NCBI GenBank assembly: GCA_002224055.1
Contig: AZLU01000150.1
Span: 1 to 64,000, forward strand
Reading direction: 5' to 3'
DNA length: 64,000 nt
From: Pezizomycotina sp. ARF18
Lineage: Eukaryota; Ascomycota
Under the pieces are notes generated by a model that ran no database searches, was not told the origin of the DNA, and worked only from the letters and a program-made list of their open reading frames with translations. Position numbers and translations under genes: made by a program. Numbering within the stretch: the first letter of the stretch is position 1; the number at the start of each line of letters is the position of its first letter. Shown here one piece after another: positions 1 to 10,785 of this stretch.

Positions 1-2713
1 TTTCTATACGTCTTATTTTTAATCGAGAATAGTTCTTATCTATCGATATACGCTATCCTTTATAGTTCGTAGAGCTTATAGCCTCTTTATAGGTAAGTAG
101 CTCTAGTTTATCGATATATACTATTAATCTTTTAGGCCTTCTTCTAAGGCGTATAGCTATTAGATCTTTACTAACGTATCTAGCCTATAGGGTATCTTCG
201 TAGTTTAACTACTAGATCTTATCTTTAGCGATTCGGGAATACGCCTATTATCTTTAGTTAATGTCGTAGATCTATCTTATAGTATCTATAACTTCTCTAC
301 GAGAGCGAGTATCTCGATCTTAGCTATAGACTAGCGTTATCGAGATCTTCGCTTTATCCTCGGGCTATTTAGTATAATCGTTCGTAGATATCTAATTAAC
401 GATCGAAAGTTAAGTTTTAATTAATCAGCGCCATTACCGTTTTAAATACTCGAGAGATCTTTATTATCCTCTATAAAGTTACGTACTTTAAGGTCGATTT
501 AATCGGGAATCTAATATCTCTACGGATTAGTACTTTATAGATAGTAGAATCCTAGACTTTAGTAGATATTATAAGCCTCTAGGCCTATAAATATATCTTT
601 TCTTAGTAGTATTATCCGCTTCTTCTAGTTTACTATTAATATATACGTAATATAGTTTACCGAATATCTAAAGTTTAAGATATCGGAGTTCTACTTCCTA
701 TCTTCCCTACGGTATCGTCTATTTACTATCTTAGTACCTCGAGCGGCCTTAATAGCGTATAGTTAAGATTAGATTATAATAATTTACCGCCTCTACCTAT
801 AGCTACGGCGGTAATTTACGCTAATATTACCTTTAATCTATCGATAAGAATCTAATTAAGCTTTAGGTACGCTATTATTAAAATACGTATATACTAAGAT
901 ATACTACGATCCTACTTCGTTATAGCGTCTATTTAATTAAGATATTTTACCTCGTTATATTAGCTTAATAAGCTTAAGGTTCGACTAACGTTTAGCTATC
1001 TTAAGAGTATTATTAAAGTATAAGAGTATCGTCTCTACCTTTTTATCTTTTATAAAGTAGATCTAGGACTTCCGACTATTCCCTTTAGAAGGTAATAAAC
1101 CCTATATAATCTCCTAGGCTCTTTATATACGCCTATTAGTAGAAATCTAAGAAGATTATCTCTATTAGCTTATACTTACCTAATTAAGGTTTCTCGCGGT
1201 TTAGTATTACTTCGATTTAGTAAGTCCGTAGGCCTTGTTAATATAGCCTATAGATCTCTACCGTCTTTAGTAATACCGTAACGCTTCTATACTTAATTAT
1301 TCGCTTAATATAATCCTTACCGATATATCTAAGCCGTTTATATACTTCTTACATAGTAGCGAAGCTAAACTCTTTTTATAGATTTACGATCTTACCTAAG
1401 ATCTCCTATAGTCCTATTTTTACGGTAGCTTTAATTCTTAGCCCCGTCTAGTTATCGTATATCTATCTTATTAGTCGTTATTATATATCCTACCTTATCT
1501 ACGTAAGAGATCGAGAATAGGCTATACTTTATTTTAGAGCGTTATAGTATATTCTTAAGTTTAATAAGACTACCGCCGTACTCCCTACTAAGCTTTATAA
1601 ATACTAAGCCAGTATTAATAGCCTATAGTACTTCTCTTATTACCAATTATAATATTCTATAGCTTTAAGAGGGGTTTATAGGTAGAGAATACTTCTCTTA
1701 TTATCGTTATATAAGAAGATACGCCTAAGTCGAGAAACTATTGATTATTCTCTAAGAGCTAATATCTCATACTAAGGTTTACTATAAGGCCTAATACCTC
1801 GTTATTACCGCTATCCTTCTTATCCTTTATACGCTTCCTATAGTCGGCCCTCTTATATCTAACCTTATTATAGTAGTAGTATTTACCCTTAAACTTACGA
1901 ACCTTCTTATTATTCTTTAGGTTTTACCTTAGCTATTCCTTCTAAATAGCGCCTTATTATCCTTAAGCTAACGTCTCCGGTATATCGTATTCTATACTTT
2001 ACCTCTTCGACGAGCAACGCCTTTTTAAGTATATCGAGGGTTAGTTCCTTTACTATTAAATTTATTATCTACTAAAAGTTTATAATAAACATTCCTAGTC
2101 GCTACTAAGGTTATTATAGACGAGATTAAGCCTCTACTATAGCTATATTATTCTTTAAGCCTATACCTAGCTCCGTCTTTCCGCCGTCTCGCCTTAGTCT
2201 TCTCTATTAAGATCGAACCTAATATCTTATTATACGTTTCTAATAAGATCTCGATATTTTATATAAATCCTCGAATATCGACTTTATTCTTAAGTTAAAT
2301 CTACCTTAGTTATTTCCTAATATAAGGCTTACTAATAGCGGTAATAGTATATACGCCAAACTTAAGGTATCCCATACCTATTCGCGCTACTATTAGTAGA
2401 TCGTAGATAAGTACGTCGAGTCTCACCTCGTAGTAAGCTTCGATAATAGTATACGCCTTTAAGTTATTATTTTAATTAGTACTTAGCTCTACGTCGGCTA
2501 CCGTAGCCTTAAGCGGTTTACTAGTAATATCCTAGACTTTATTATACTTAAGGAACGTAATTATATATATATCTAATCGAGGTAGTTCATAAGATTAGCC
2601 TTTAGTTTTACCTCGTTAAACTTTAGTAAGAGAAATATCGTAAGATATATCGTTTAGGAGAGATTAAGAAGTAAGTCAGTTTATTAAGATATATTACTAA
2701 CCGGCTCATAACC
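1..2713 (-). mobile_element. RIP-decayed Ty1/copia-type LTR retrotransposon, internal part
   Basis: This is the internal part of an old element read on the minus strand; it runs off the left edge of the window. The stretch is almost free of CpA and TpG and very rich in TpA, which is the footprint of repeat-induced point mutation. Near 1.87 kb the minus strand still shows a gag-like zinc-knuckle trace followed by a basic stretch, and a primer-binding-like site lies at 2,703-2,713 next to the LTR. Its order (LTR, primer site, gag trace, then pol towards position 1) fits Ty1/copia. It is heavily broken, with no usable reading frame, and looks old. Confidence 0.72.
2703..2713 (-). other. Primer-binding site, half-tRNA(iMet) type
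   Basis: The plus strand reads GGCTCATAACC, identical to the anticodon arm of eukaryotic initiator tRNA-Met (CAU anticodon). On the minus strand it is the complement, as expected for a copia-type element primed by a tRNA-iMet half. The same site occurs at 61,390-61,400 next to an independent element. Confidence 0.6.
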
Positions 2714-3197
2714 TACTAGCGTAGATATATAGTATAATATCTAATAATATAGGATAAGATTAAACTTATAGATTTAACTACTAAACTAACTAGACTAACT
2801 AAGGGAATACACGATACTATATATAATAAACTAATAATACTATAATCTTAATATAATATATAGTCTGCCTCGACGGCTCGCAGAGCCTTATCGTCGTAAT
2901 CTCCTTAACATCTACAGCTGAGATCTTGATATCTCTAGCTGAAGTTCCTTGTTCCTCAGCTATACAAGCATTATCTCGATGCTATAGATTTGTCATGCCT
3001 CTTTGGCATGCCCAATAGCTAGCAGGAGCTTACGTGGGGAGCTGATCATCCAGGTGTTACCCATGGCTAGTCAAGTTGAGGCTGAGCATACTCCAAGAGC
3101 GCTAAGTTCAGGATGTAGATACGGCCAACGTTAGAACAGGTCTACATCGGGAGCACTCGCTAGGTTTAGCGTATTTTATATATAGGGGCGTTCTACA
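2714..3197 (-). repeat. 5' LTR of the decayed copia-type element
   Basis: Read on the minus strand the repeat begins TGTAGAACGCCCC, has a TATATATAAAA box about 14 bases in, and ends directly at the primer-binding-like site GGTTATGAGCC (complement of 2,703-2,713). The first 330 bases or so (2,866-3,197) carry normal CpA/TpG content, while the inner 150 bases share the RIP composition of the body. The left partner LTR lies outside the window, so the ends rest on the TG start and the primer site only. Confidence 0.55.
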
Positions 3198-4476
3198 TTT
3201 CCTTTGTGTATTGATTTATTTTCTCTTTTTATTCATTTTCCATCTCCCTTTCTATTTTTCATTTTCCTGTTCCTTGTCCTTTCCTTTCGCGCGTTTTTTA
3301 GGTACATTGTCCAAGCGGTGCCAGTCGTATAATTGCCCTTATTCCCTTATTCGTATTTTTTTTTTTAAAATGTCATGTATTTTTCCTATAGCGTTTCCTC
3401 GAATTTACATTTCAAAGAATCTTACGAAGCCTAATACACTTCAAGTAACAATTATAAATTTATTTTAAATATTAAGATAACAAAAGGAAGCTTCCTTCAC
3501 TATTTTGCTACACTGGTTTTCTGAACTAATGGAATAATTCCAACACTCCGCAGGACGTTGCCCTGGGCTCACACTTACACTCAATCGGATCTTTCTTGTC
3601 ACATTGTACATGCCATCGGTAGAAGTACAACTTGTTGCAATACAATAAAGGTATTGTGAAAGCTACATGATACTAAGCTACTTGCCTTCAAAGTTACCTT
3701 CGTTCCAAGGTAGAGTTTAACTGAATAACTGAGGACCGTAGAAACTCGACAACATTACCCTAGTGCGGATATTTCTTGCAACAAAAATCTCGGAATAAAT
3801 GGACGACCAACTTGAGCTGTGAGAAATACCTACAGCGCCGCCCAATCATACCGACACCTCAGCATAAAAAAAAAAAAATACAATAGACCAACGCTTTCGA
3901 TTTACCAACCACTTGGAGGAATCGCTGTGAGAAATATTCTCCTTGGCTTTTAGGCGGTTCGGCTGAGTGTCATTAGTAGGGTCGTTGGTTTATGATCCAT
4001 GCGGCCTTGCGCTCCATAATAAGTTCCCAGAATACCAGCCTCGACTCTTAGGCTTTTTTCTTTTCTCTTTCGTTTTAACTTTTCTGTAAATTGCGGCTGT
4101 GATAAAATCTACGTTTGAAAATCAATACTGGCTAAATTATCGATTTGTATCCCAGATATATTTACCATTGTATTTAGCCCACAGAGCAGTGGTAAGGGTT
4201 ACGGAGATAAACAATACGACCTGCTTGCTTTTGAGAGTACGGGATCACGAGACCTCATGTCAGTCATGAAGTCTAATTGGCAAAGCCATTTTAATTCTGC
4301 ATTTTACCTGAATATTTGTTCCCGGTACTATTAGCTCATTGCTTTATGCGAGCTTCATTCGGCAACATTGAAATACTTCGGACTATTTAGCCTTTCCTGA
4401 AACGTTCTCGATGTTTATCTAGCAAGAAGATCATCAAAACGGTGCCCTTGAAGCTCTCGAGATGTTGAATCAAATC
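3198..4476. other. Intergenic, no gene seen
   Basis: T-rich and mixed sequence with a few short open frames of low complexity (for example 3,211-3,468). No splice-coherent or family-like coding signal was found. The part from about 4,400 leads into the promoter of the gene at 4,687. Confidence 0.5.
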
Positions 4477-4485
4477 TATATAAAA
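4477..4485 (+). promoter_or_regulatory. TATA box of the 4,687 gene
   Basis: TATATAAAA about 200 bases before the signal-peptide start codon, followed by a CA-rich leader, the usual arrangement for strongly expressed small secreted proteins in filamentous fungi. Confidence 0.5.
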
Positions 4486-4686
4486 CGGGTCGTTTGTTCC
4501 GTGAAAGAATCGACATCAGAAAGTTCTTTATCTTCCATAAATCACAATAATTCACAAACTTCTAATTTGTACTCCTTTTGAAATCAAACGCCCCCAGCAT
4601 TTTTTCCTATATTTCGATATCTAGCGAGCACGACGCGGTAGTCATCTACCTAATCTAAAGTTGAAGTTCGACGCTTTTCAGCCACA

Positions 4687-5467
4687 TGAAAACCTGTTTA
4701 TCCACCATCGCCTTCTTGCCCTCACTACGCCGCTCACAACTGCCGATATCCCCACTTCGCCGTTCGGCACCAGTGCTTCTTTTGCCCTCGTTGTAGAAGT
4801 TCCCTGGTACCCAAGCGTACGACAACAATACCATTCCACTGATTTTCATCAATTCTTTGCACTCGTTGTTTCCCGAGACACGAAGCTAACTAAAAAAAAA
4901 AACTTACGGAAATTTAGCACTAATGTCACGACATCGATAAGAAGTATGTCACCATTTCTCTAACGAGGACGAGAAATTTCGGCGTCGGCCAGCGATTTTT
5001 ATCGACACCAAAGCGGTCCAGACAATAATTTCGCCATTATGACCAAGACCGACGCAGGCAAACGTTTCATAGACTCATTTATCACGCGCCGCAAGGAAAT
5101 GGCGTAACACTTCGTCTACCGGGTTTCCGGATATTTCCGCATGGATCATCATGGCCAATCTCTCGCCTGCGCCACCAGTATCTTCTTTACTGCTGACTTG
5201 GCCTCTTAGGGCAGCTAGACTGCTGTCGCAGTTCGCAGACGTGGACGGGGTCAAGATTTCGAAAGAAGGGGATGCGGAATATTGACGATGGCAGGATCCA
5301 AGAATGATCAAACTTGGTTACACTGCAACATCTCTTATGACAACGATAACACCAAGACAAAAGGTACATTGAAGGAACTTACTTGGGGTACGCGTAATTA
5401 TGCGGGCTGCTACCCGATCAAATTGAAAGTTGAGCGTGCTCCCAAGAGCGCCAAGTTCAGGATTTAA
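4687..5467 (+). CDS. Secreted protein, family not recognised
   Basis: The start is chosen because ATG at 4,687 opens a classic signal peptide (MKTCLSTIAF, then a hydrophobic LALTTPLTTA stretch and a likely cleavage before DIPTSP). Reading from M to L-A-L needs one extra T in the run at about 4,711. The mature part reads FALVVEVPWYPSVRQQYHST, later a segment with SGPDNNFAIMTKTDAGKRF around 5,020-5,085, and the end is a stretch with two cysteines (TWLHCNISYD and NYAGCYPIKLKV) stopping at 5,467. Two or three frame changes separate these parts, and their joining between 5,095 and 5,290 is unclear, possibly through an intron. Nothing identifies an enzymatic role; secretion is the only functional inference. 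Confidence 0.5.
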
Positions 5468-7254
5468 GCGGGAAGGGGAGACAACGCGTACGAACTTCAT
5501 ATTGAGGGTACTTATTTACGCTGAGTTTCTTTTTTTTTTTTTTTTTTTTTCTCTCCTTTTTTTTTCTAAGTGTTTAAAATTTTTCTTCTTTTACTTCGTC
5601 CAATTGTTTCAACTAATGCTTCGATGCTGTTGTTTTCCCTGCTTTATTACGAGCTTTCCCTTACTTTCTCCGTTTCTTTCCCTATCACAAATCGGTTTTT
5701 TTTTTTTTTTTTTTTGTGGTACCATATTACACCTATCTCTCTCGAAGCCATGTCATCATGTATCATAATACTTATCTCCCTTATTCAATTCCTAATTATT
5801 TTCAAGCCGACTGTTCTTATAACTTAGGGATACAATTAGCGGAAGTAGAATCCGTGGTGACCTCTGAGTAATATTGTGAAAGGCGCATTAGATGAAGATA
5901 AATTTAACCTCTGGCTGGATATCTCAGGCTAGAGTTTCGATGTCAATTGGCGCAGGGCAAAACAGACCAGTAAATTTTTCTGGTAAACTCTGCACATGTG
6001 GCTCATCGGGTAAGCACATTTAAACTAACTAATTGAAATGTTACTCGATATTTTAAGAGGGAGTTGAGGTAGCTAACCCGGCTATAAAGAGTGATCTCGT
6101 ACCGTACTATATATCCAGATCGGCATGCGAAGAGAGATTCTGCCCGTTTTTTATGGCGTCGAACAGAACGGACAGATGTATCGCTATGCCAAAAAAGAAA
6201 GAAAAAAGCCAGTGAGCAGCTAGTTACTCAAATAAGCTCTAGAGATCAACTCAAAGTGACAAAGCAATACATTCTCAAAATGAAAAACAAGCGAGCTCTT
6301 CCACGTAATAAATAGAATGTATATCGGGCTCCTGAATCTGCTCGGTCTCTAGAAGCAAGATATGAGCCCTGAAGCACGAGATCATGCCAATAGGGCGAGG
6401 TTAATAAATGCAACCCGACTAATGTTAGGCCACCCATCTCGCCCTTATCCTTATGAGTCTCCCGCAGAAGTTCCTTAGCATCGCCACGGCCGAACTAATA
6501 CGCGATCTGATGAGGGGCGCGCCGGGATAGATGCATGGTTTTGGAGCGTCCGTCCTGCGACCTTCGGGGTCCGATATCGTGGCAAATAGGGACGGTCACT
6601 GCCTCAATCCATCCACTGCCGCTTCGATCTCTAAAGAAGAACCTCTTATGAAACGCAAAAACTAAATGTTGGTGAAGAGTTTATCAAGAAAAAAAAAAAA
6701 AAAAAAAAAAAAGGAAAGGAAAAGAAAAGAAAAGAAAAGAAAAAAAAAAAAGATTCATCGTAATACGATTCTTTATCAATCGCAGACATACCCTACGTAG
6801 TTACAGCAATCATTCACTACACGCCTTTGCTCCAAGAATATCATATAACGGCTAAATTTAAATTAAGTAGATCGATATCCGCAGTCCTATATCATTTCGA
6901 TACATCTCCGACTGCATATGTCACGACAAATTTGGAACTTGAGAAAGAATAAGAAAATAATTCAGAAAAATGGGGAGGCAAGCTTGCCTTTATAGGCTAG
7001 CAAATGTAGTTATTTCGGATAAGTTTCTTCTGAGGCCCATGGTATATGTTCGCAGCTACGCCATTACTCATTTCGATTATTTTGTTTTATTTTTTCCTTT
7101 GGGTCTGTTAAAAAAAAAAAGTGAAACGGTCTATTTTGGGGTCGAAGTCTGTCTGCTTGGTATCTGCATGCTCAGATCCGGAAATTTCTACTTATATATG
7201 CACTTATGGAGTCCTCACATCCTATATAGCCTGTGACTTCCCTAAATTTCCTCC
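5468..7254. other. Intergenic with T- and A-runs
   Basis: Holds T-runs near 5,530 and 5,700 and an A/GAAAA simple repeat at about 6,688-6,750. Open frames here are short and low in complexity. A short GC-richer patch at 6,450-6,620 encodes a brief open stretch (MSLPQKFLSIATAELIRD) that resembles nothing I can name. Confidence 0.45.
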
Positions 7255-7553
7255 TTAATTACCCTCCGCCTTCTCCTTAGCCTGCTCCTTTTTGAGTTGC
7301 CTCTTGACTTTTCTCTTCGCTTTCCTCATGGCTTTCTTCACTGCCTCGGCAGCTTGGACTTCCCGCGTTAATTCTTCCTGCTCTTCGCCAGTCATGGTCT
7401 CTTTGCACGCGGGCAAATGGATATCTCTCTCGTGATATCGTTTCTCACGTCTGCCGCGGTCTGGCACCTATAAGGGAAACGGTTACAGTCGTCGAACCCG
7501 GTAAGGTGGGAGTGATTGCAAATCGTATATTTTGTTAGGTGTTTTACGCACAT
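7255..7553 (-). CDS. Small Cys/His-containing protein, conserved type in filamentous ascomycetes
   Basis: The protein begins MCVKHLTKYTICNHSH and continues through FDDC, a second C (YRCQ) and C-P-x-C-K-E, then ends in a charged helical tail (EEQEELTREVQAAEAVKKAM and a lysine/arginine-rich run). The spacing of C, H and C residues suggests a small zinc-binding module, followed by a basic coiled-coil tail. One frame change lies in the CCC run within the C-P-x-C site: a fourth C restores C-P-A-C-K-E. About 100 residues. The layout matches a class of unnamed short ascomycete proteins with an M-C-x-K/H start, but I cannot give a function. Start chosen as the M-C methionine. Confidence 0.55.
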
Positions 7554-8034
7554 CGCTACAGTAATTGCTTCTGCTATTAATTGTGTTGAATGAGGCTTTT
7601 AATGAGAGGAATTTTCTGGCCCTGTTTTGAAGTTGGTTTATTGGTCTAGAAGAATTTCTCGTGTATGAGGCGTTGGGAGTAATATCCGTGCAGTTATAAT
7701 TTGGAATTACCCAGTTAAAATGGTCTGAGGGTACAGAGGGTGTATTTATACTGGCGGAAGGACTGTAATATTTCCTTGCCCACAGCTTTATCATCAAGTC
7801 CCAGTAGAAGCTCTATACACGACTTTGAGGCCGATGCCCTTGGGGTTATTCCCTTGTATGCCAAGGCAATGAAGAAAGTAGCAAAGGATATAGAACCAAA
7901 ATAACTTCAGATGATGTCGAAGCGAAGGAATTTATTCGTGGAATATTGTTAGCAAGTCCCCTGTGCTATTCTGTACTATCGAACATCGCTTTGAAGGAGG
8001 GAATCACTTGCCGCTGTATAAATTTGAAAGCACG
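7554..8034. other. Intergenic
   Basis: Leader side of the minus-strand gene ending at 7,255 and unassigned sequence. An open minus frame at 7,483-7,797 is not supported by codon character or similarity. Confidence 0.4.
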
Positions 8035-8036
8035 TA

Positions 8037-8506
8037 CAGTCCCTTACCAAAGCAATTTGCACAATATTCAAATATCAATAAACACATCAAAACTAAGCTG
8101 AATTTAATAAAAATTATACGAGAAGATTGATAAACCAATTACTATATATGTTATGGCTATAAACTCATAAAAAAATACCGAGTAACTTTATTTTACTGTC
8201 GTTAATATTTTAATAAGAAATCGTATTTTACGATCTTAAGTGAGTTGTTGAAAATTTTACATTTTGGTGTGAAAAATGATAAGTTGAGGCCAGTTTTTAG
8301 TATGTAAAAGTTATATTTAAAACCTGTAAAAATATTACATAAATTATAATATTGATTTCGACTTATTATTCAATAAAAATATTATTATTTTGTAATTTAT
8401 TTCTTTTGAGCAGTACTTTCATATAATTTTCATGCAATTTTATTGATTTTTGACGTAGTTATACATATGTGGTTGAAAGTTGCGCAAATTCTTTGGTAAG
8501 GGACTG
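8037..8506. mobile_element. MITE, Tc1/mariner-like, 470 bp
   Basis: The left end reads CAGTCCCTTACCAAAGC and the right end is its inverted copy (CTTTGGTAAGGGACTG). Both are flanked by a TA dinucleotide (8,035-8,036 and 8,507-8,508), as expected from Tc1/mariner-type insertion. The inverted similarity runs on imperfectly for about 100 bases on each side (shared CATCAAAA/CGTCAAAA and AAAATTATA blocks). The interior is AT-rich with no transposase frame, so it is non-autonomous. Confidence 0.8.
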
Positions 8507-8508
8507 TA

Positions 8509-9477
8509 CAAATATTTTCATACTTGATTACAAAGGGCCAACATGATCTGAGCAAGTTCGACGGTTTATCCTTACTGGAGTCTGATTTGGTAGGCTATCT
8601 TTGGAAACGACGGTGCTCGTACGCTTCTAAATATGCTAGATTTTTCTGGCAGTGTAACTCTAAATTATAAAGCGAATATCCAGAAAGTGTATATATATCT
8701 AAAGGCAGAATATTATCGAACTGGATAGGAACGTAGCGCAGGACAGTAAAAATGAAGAATAGTAGGACGTATTTTCCGTCTTTCATTATTCGATATTCAA
8801 GATAGCTGCTTGCGCCAAAACTTGACTATTCTCCAAGCAAACAAACACGAACAAATAGTTTCGGTTTCAACACGAGCAATTATTTTCTGTTATATTGTAG
8901 ACTTTCAAATACTCTAACCAACCAGATCTACACTAGCAATGAGTCAAGCCTGCGCGAAAAAAAAGCTTATCAGTGCATAGAAGTTGAATATCTCAGCTTG
9001 TCACCCAAAGAATGGCATATTTGATACCTGAAAATGGAGAGTGAAATTTTCGAGAAAGTTTACGGAGCATTTTCAGAAGATTTCCAACGATATAGGTTCC
9101 ATTTACGGACGAAACTTTTGAATCGGACTAGGTATCAAACTCTTGCCCGGCCAATCAAACCTTGTTATTTCTTCACCAAAAAGATAATAAAAATAGATAT
9201 CCGTAAATTTTAAAACAGGAAGAACGGCGATATAAACCAATGAAAAAGAAATTACTGTTGATCAAGGAAAAGGATCTAACGAAGCTGAACCACAACTATT
9301 AAAGATTCTACTATTCTACAGGATAGGTATTAAAGGTTGGGGTTTGATGCTCAGGCAATAAAAATTAGTACTACTCAGGTTTCCAAATCTTTACCACCGA
9401 GATGACTCTTGGATATCAATTGTTTGGCTATTTCGGTAAATCTAGAATTTGGCCTCTCTGGGATCATGTATCAACGG
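8509..9477. other. Intergenic, AT-rich
   Basis: No coding signal with splice sites or recognisable residues on either strand; short frames only (for example 8,595-8,786 minus). Confidence 0.45.
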
Positions 9478-10785
9478 TTATTGAATTGATTCCTTCATAG
9501 CGTCCAAACCACAGCCGACATTAGACGGAATCTTACCGGCAAAGCCCTCCAAAGGCTTATCCAGAGTTCCGGGAATTCGAATGTGAAGTCCTACTATCTA
9601 CAGCCGCGACTCCGACTTCCAAATCGCCCTCTTTATACCGAAGCACGTCTTGTTCCTCTTCAGGGATCGTAGGTATCCGCTATCGGTAGCCGTAACAGTC
9701 ATCTTCTCCTTCCGGCCCCTGATAGTCCTGAAAACTCCTGTTTTGAACAGCTTAGGGGCGCCGCCGGTTGGAGTACAAACCAGAGTTACAGCAGTCCACG
9801 GCTGTATAAAAGTAATGTATTGTCCTGCGATGTTCATATTAAGGTGACCGGAATACTGCGTAACCAAGTCCTCCGCCCAGAGTACGGAAAGTGTAGCAAT
9901 GTTTATGAAGCCGAGGCCGAACATAAAAGAGGCGGCGATGAGTAGTTTCCGCGATATATTTTTAAGCTTTGCAAGTATAGAGAACGGAATGATCAAGACT
10001 ATGCGACCTGTTACTACAACTTCTGTTGGGGAAAAACGGAAAAAATTATGAGAAATAAGGCTACGTACTCACGACGTCGCTCGACCAGTGAGGCGCAAAT
10101 GTTACGATATAGTAATGCCGGGCTAGCAGAAGGGGGAGATTTTTACTTGCCAATTCTTATACCACGGAAAACAATTGAACCAAATAAAACACGAGAACTG
10201 GATTAAATCGTAGGTGACCAAGCCCCATGTCGCCACGATCGTGTGCCAGATGCGACGGTTCGCAGCTTTCGGCGAGAGCTCCATGTAATAACACAGAAGG
10301 GCAACCCTGGCTGCGTACATGCATGGCTGATAGTAACTCCATGCGTAGCATCCGACCTGCAAGGAAGGCACTATCAGTTTTGAATTCACGGGAGGTTTAC
10401 GATGCGCGCCACCGCGGCAGACTTACCATGATTTCCCATTCCAGGTATTCATCGGTTCCCGGATTGGGCGCAAGCTTGAAATAAATAGTGTACCACGTTT
10501 CTACTAAGAAAGCAAGGCAGGCAAATACGACAAAGATTTCGCTCCCCTCCATGTCGACCATTGTAACAGCGGTCCGTGGTAATATAAGCGCACATATAGC
10601 CGCGGTATGATCAGGATAGTTGTCAATAACAGCATCAACATAGAGATGACCTAGATGAAAACAATATGGAAGGAAAAACAGGGATTGTTAGTATATGGGA
10701 GTACGAAAAGTCTCTCGGGATATGGAGTAGTCAGAAGTAGGGGAAATCGTACGCATTCGACCTGATCAGAATTGAGATGGACCAT
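9478..10785 (-). CDS. Fungal rhodopsin-like (SAT4/Fung_rhodopsin type) integral membrane protein
   Basis: Four exons can be followed: 10,785-10,753, 10,650-10,427, 10,356-10,069 and 10,022 onward, with introns starting GTACGA, GTAAGT and GTACGT and ending CTAG, GCAG and ACAG. The start MVHLNSDQVEC leads into a membrane helix SMLMLLLTTILIIPRLYVR, then EIFVVFACLAFLVE, a YYQPCMYAARVALLCYY helix, YDLIQFSCFIWF, and a late helix region IVLIIPFSILAKL followed by LLIAASFMFGLGF. This order and the conserved PRLYVR after the first helix are typical of the fungal rhodopsin-like family. Two frame changes fall in a GGGG run (about 10,550) and an AAAAA run (about 10,140). A TAG at 9,600-9,598 may be the end, or an in-frame stop, because the same frame continues as a plausible tail (PGTLDKPLEGFAGKIPSNVG) to 9,478. 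Substrate or ligand unknown. Confidence 0.7.

Noticed and set aside
4655-4852. Minus frame over the signal-peptide region
   Set aside because: The plus strand has TATA box, leader and signal peptide; the minus frame is a shadow.
5430-5827. Open frames through T-runs
   Set aside because: Phe/Leu-rich translation of poly-T; no protein character.
10123-10150. A 28-bp GC-AG intron in the 9.5 kb gene
   Set aside because: Too short to splice; a one-base change in the AAAAA run gives a continuous frame NLPLLLARHYYIVTF instead.
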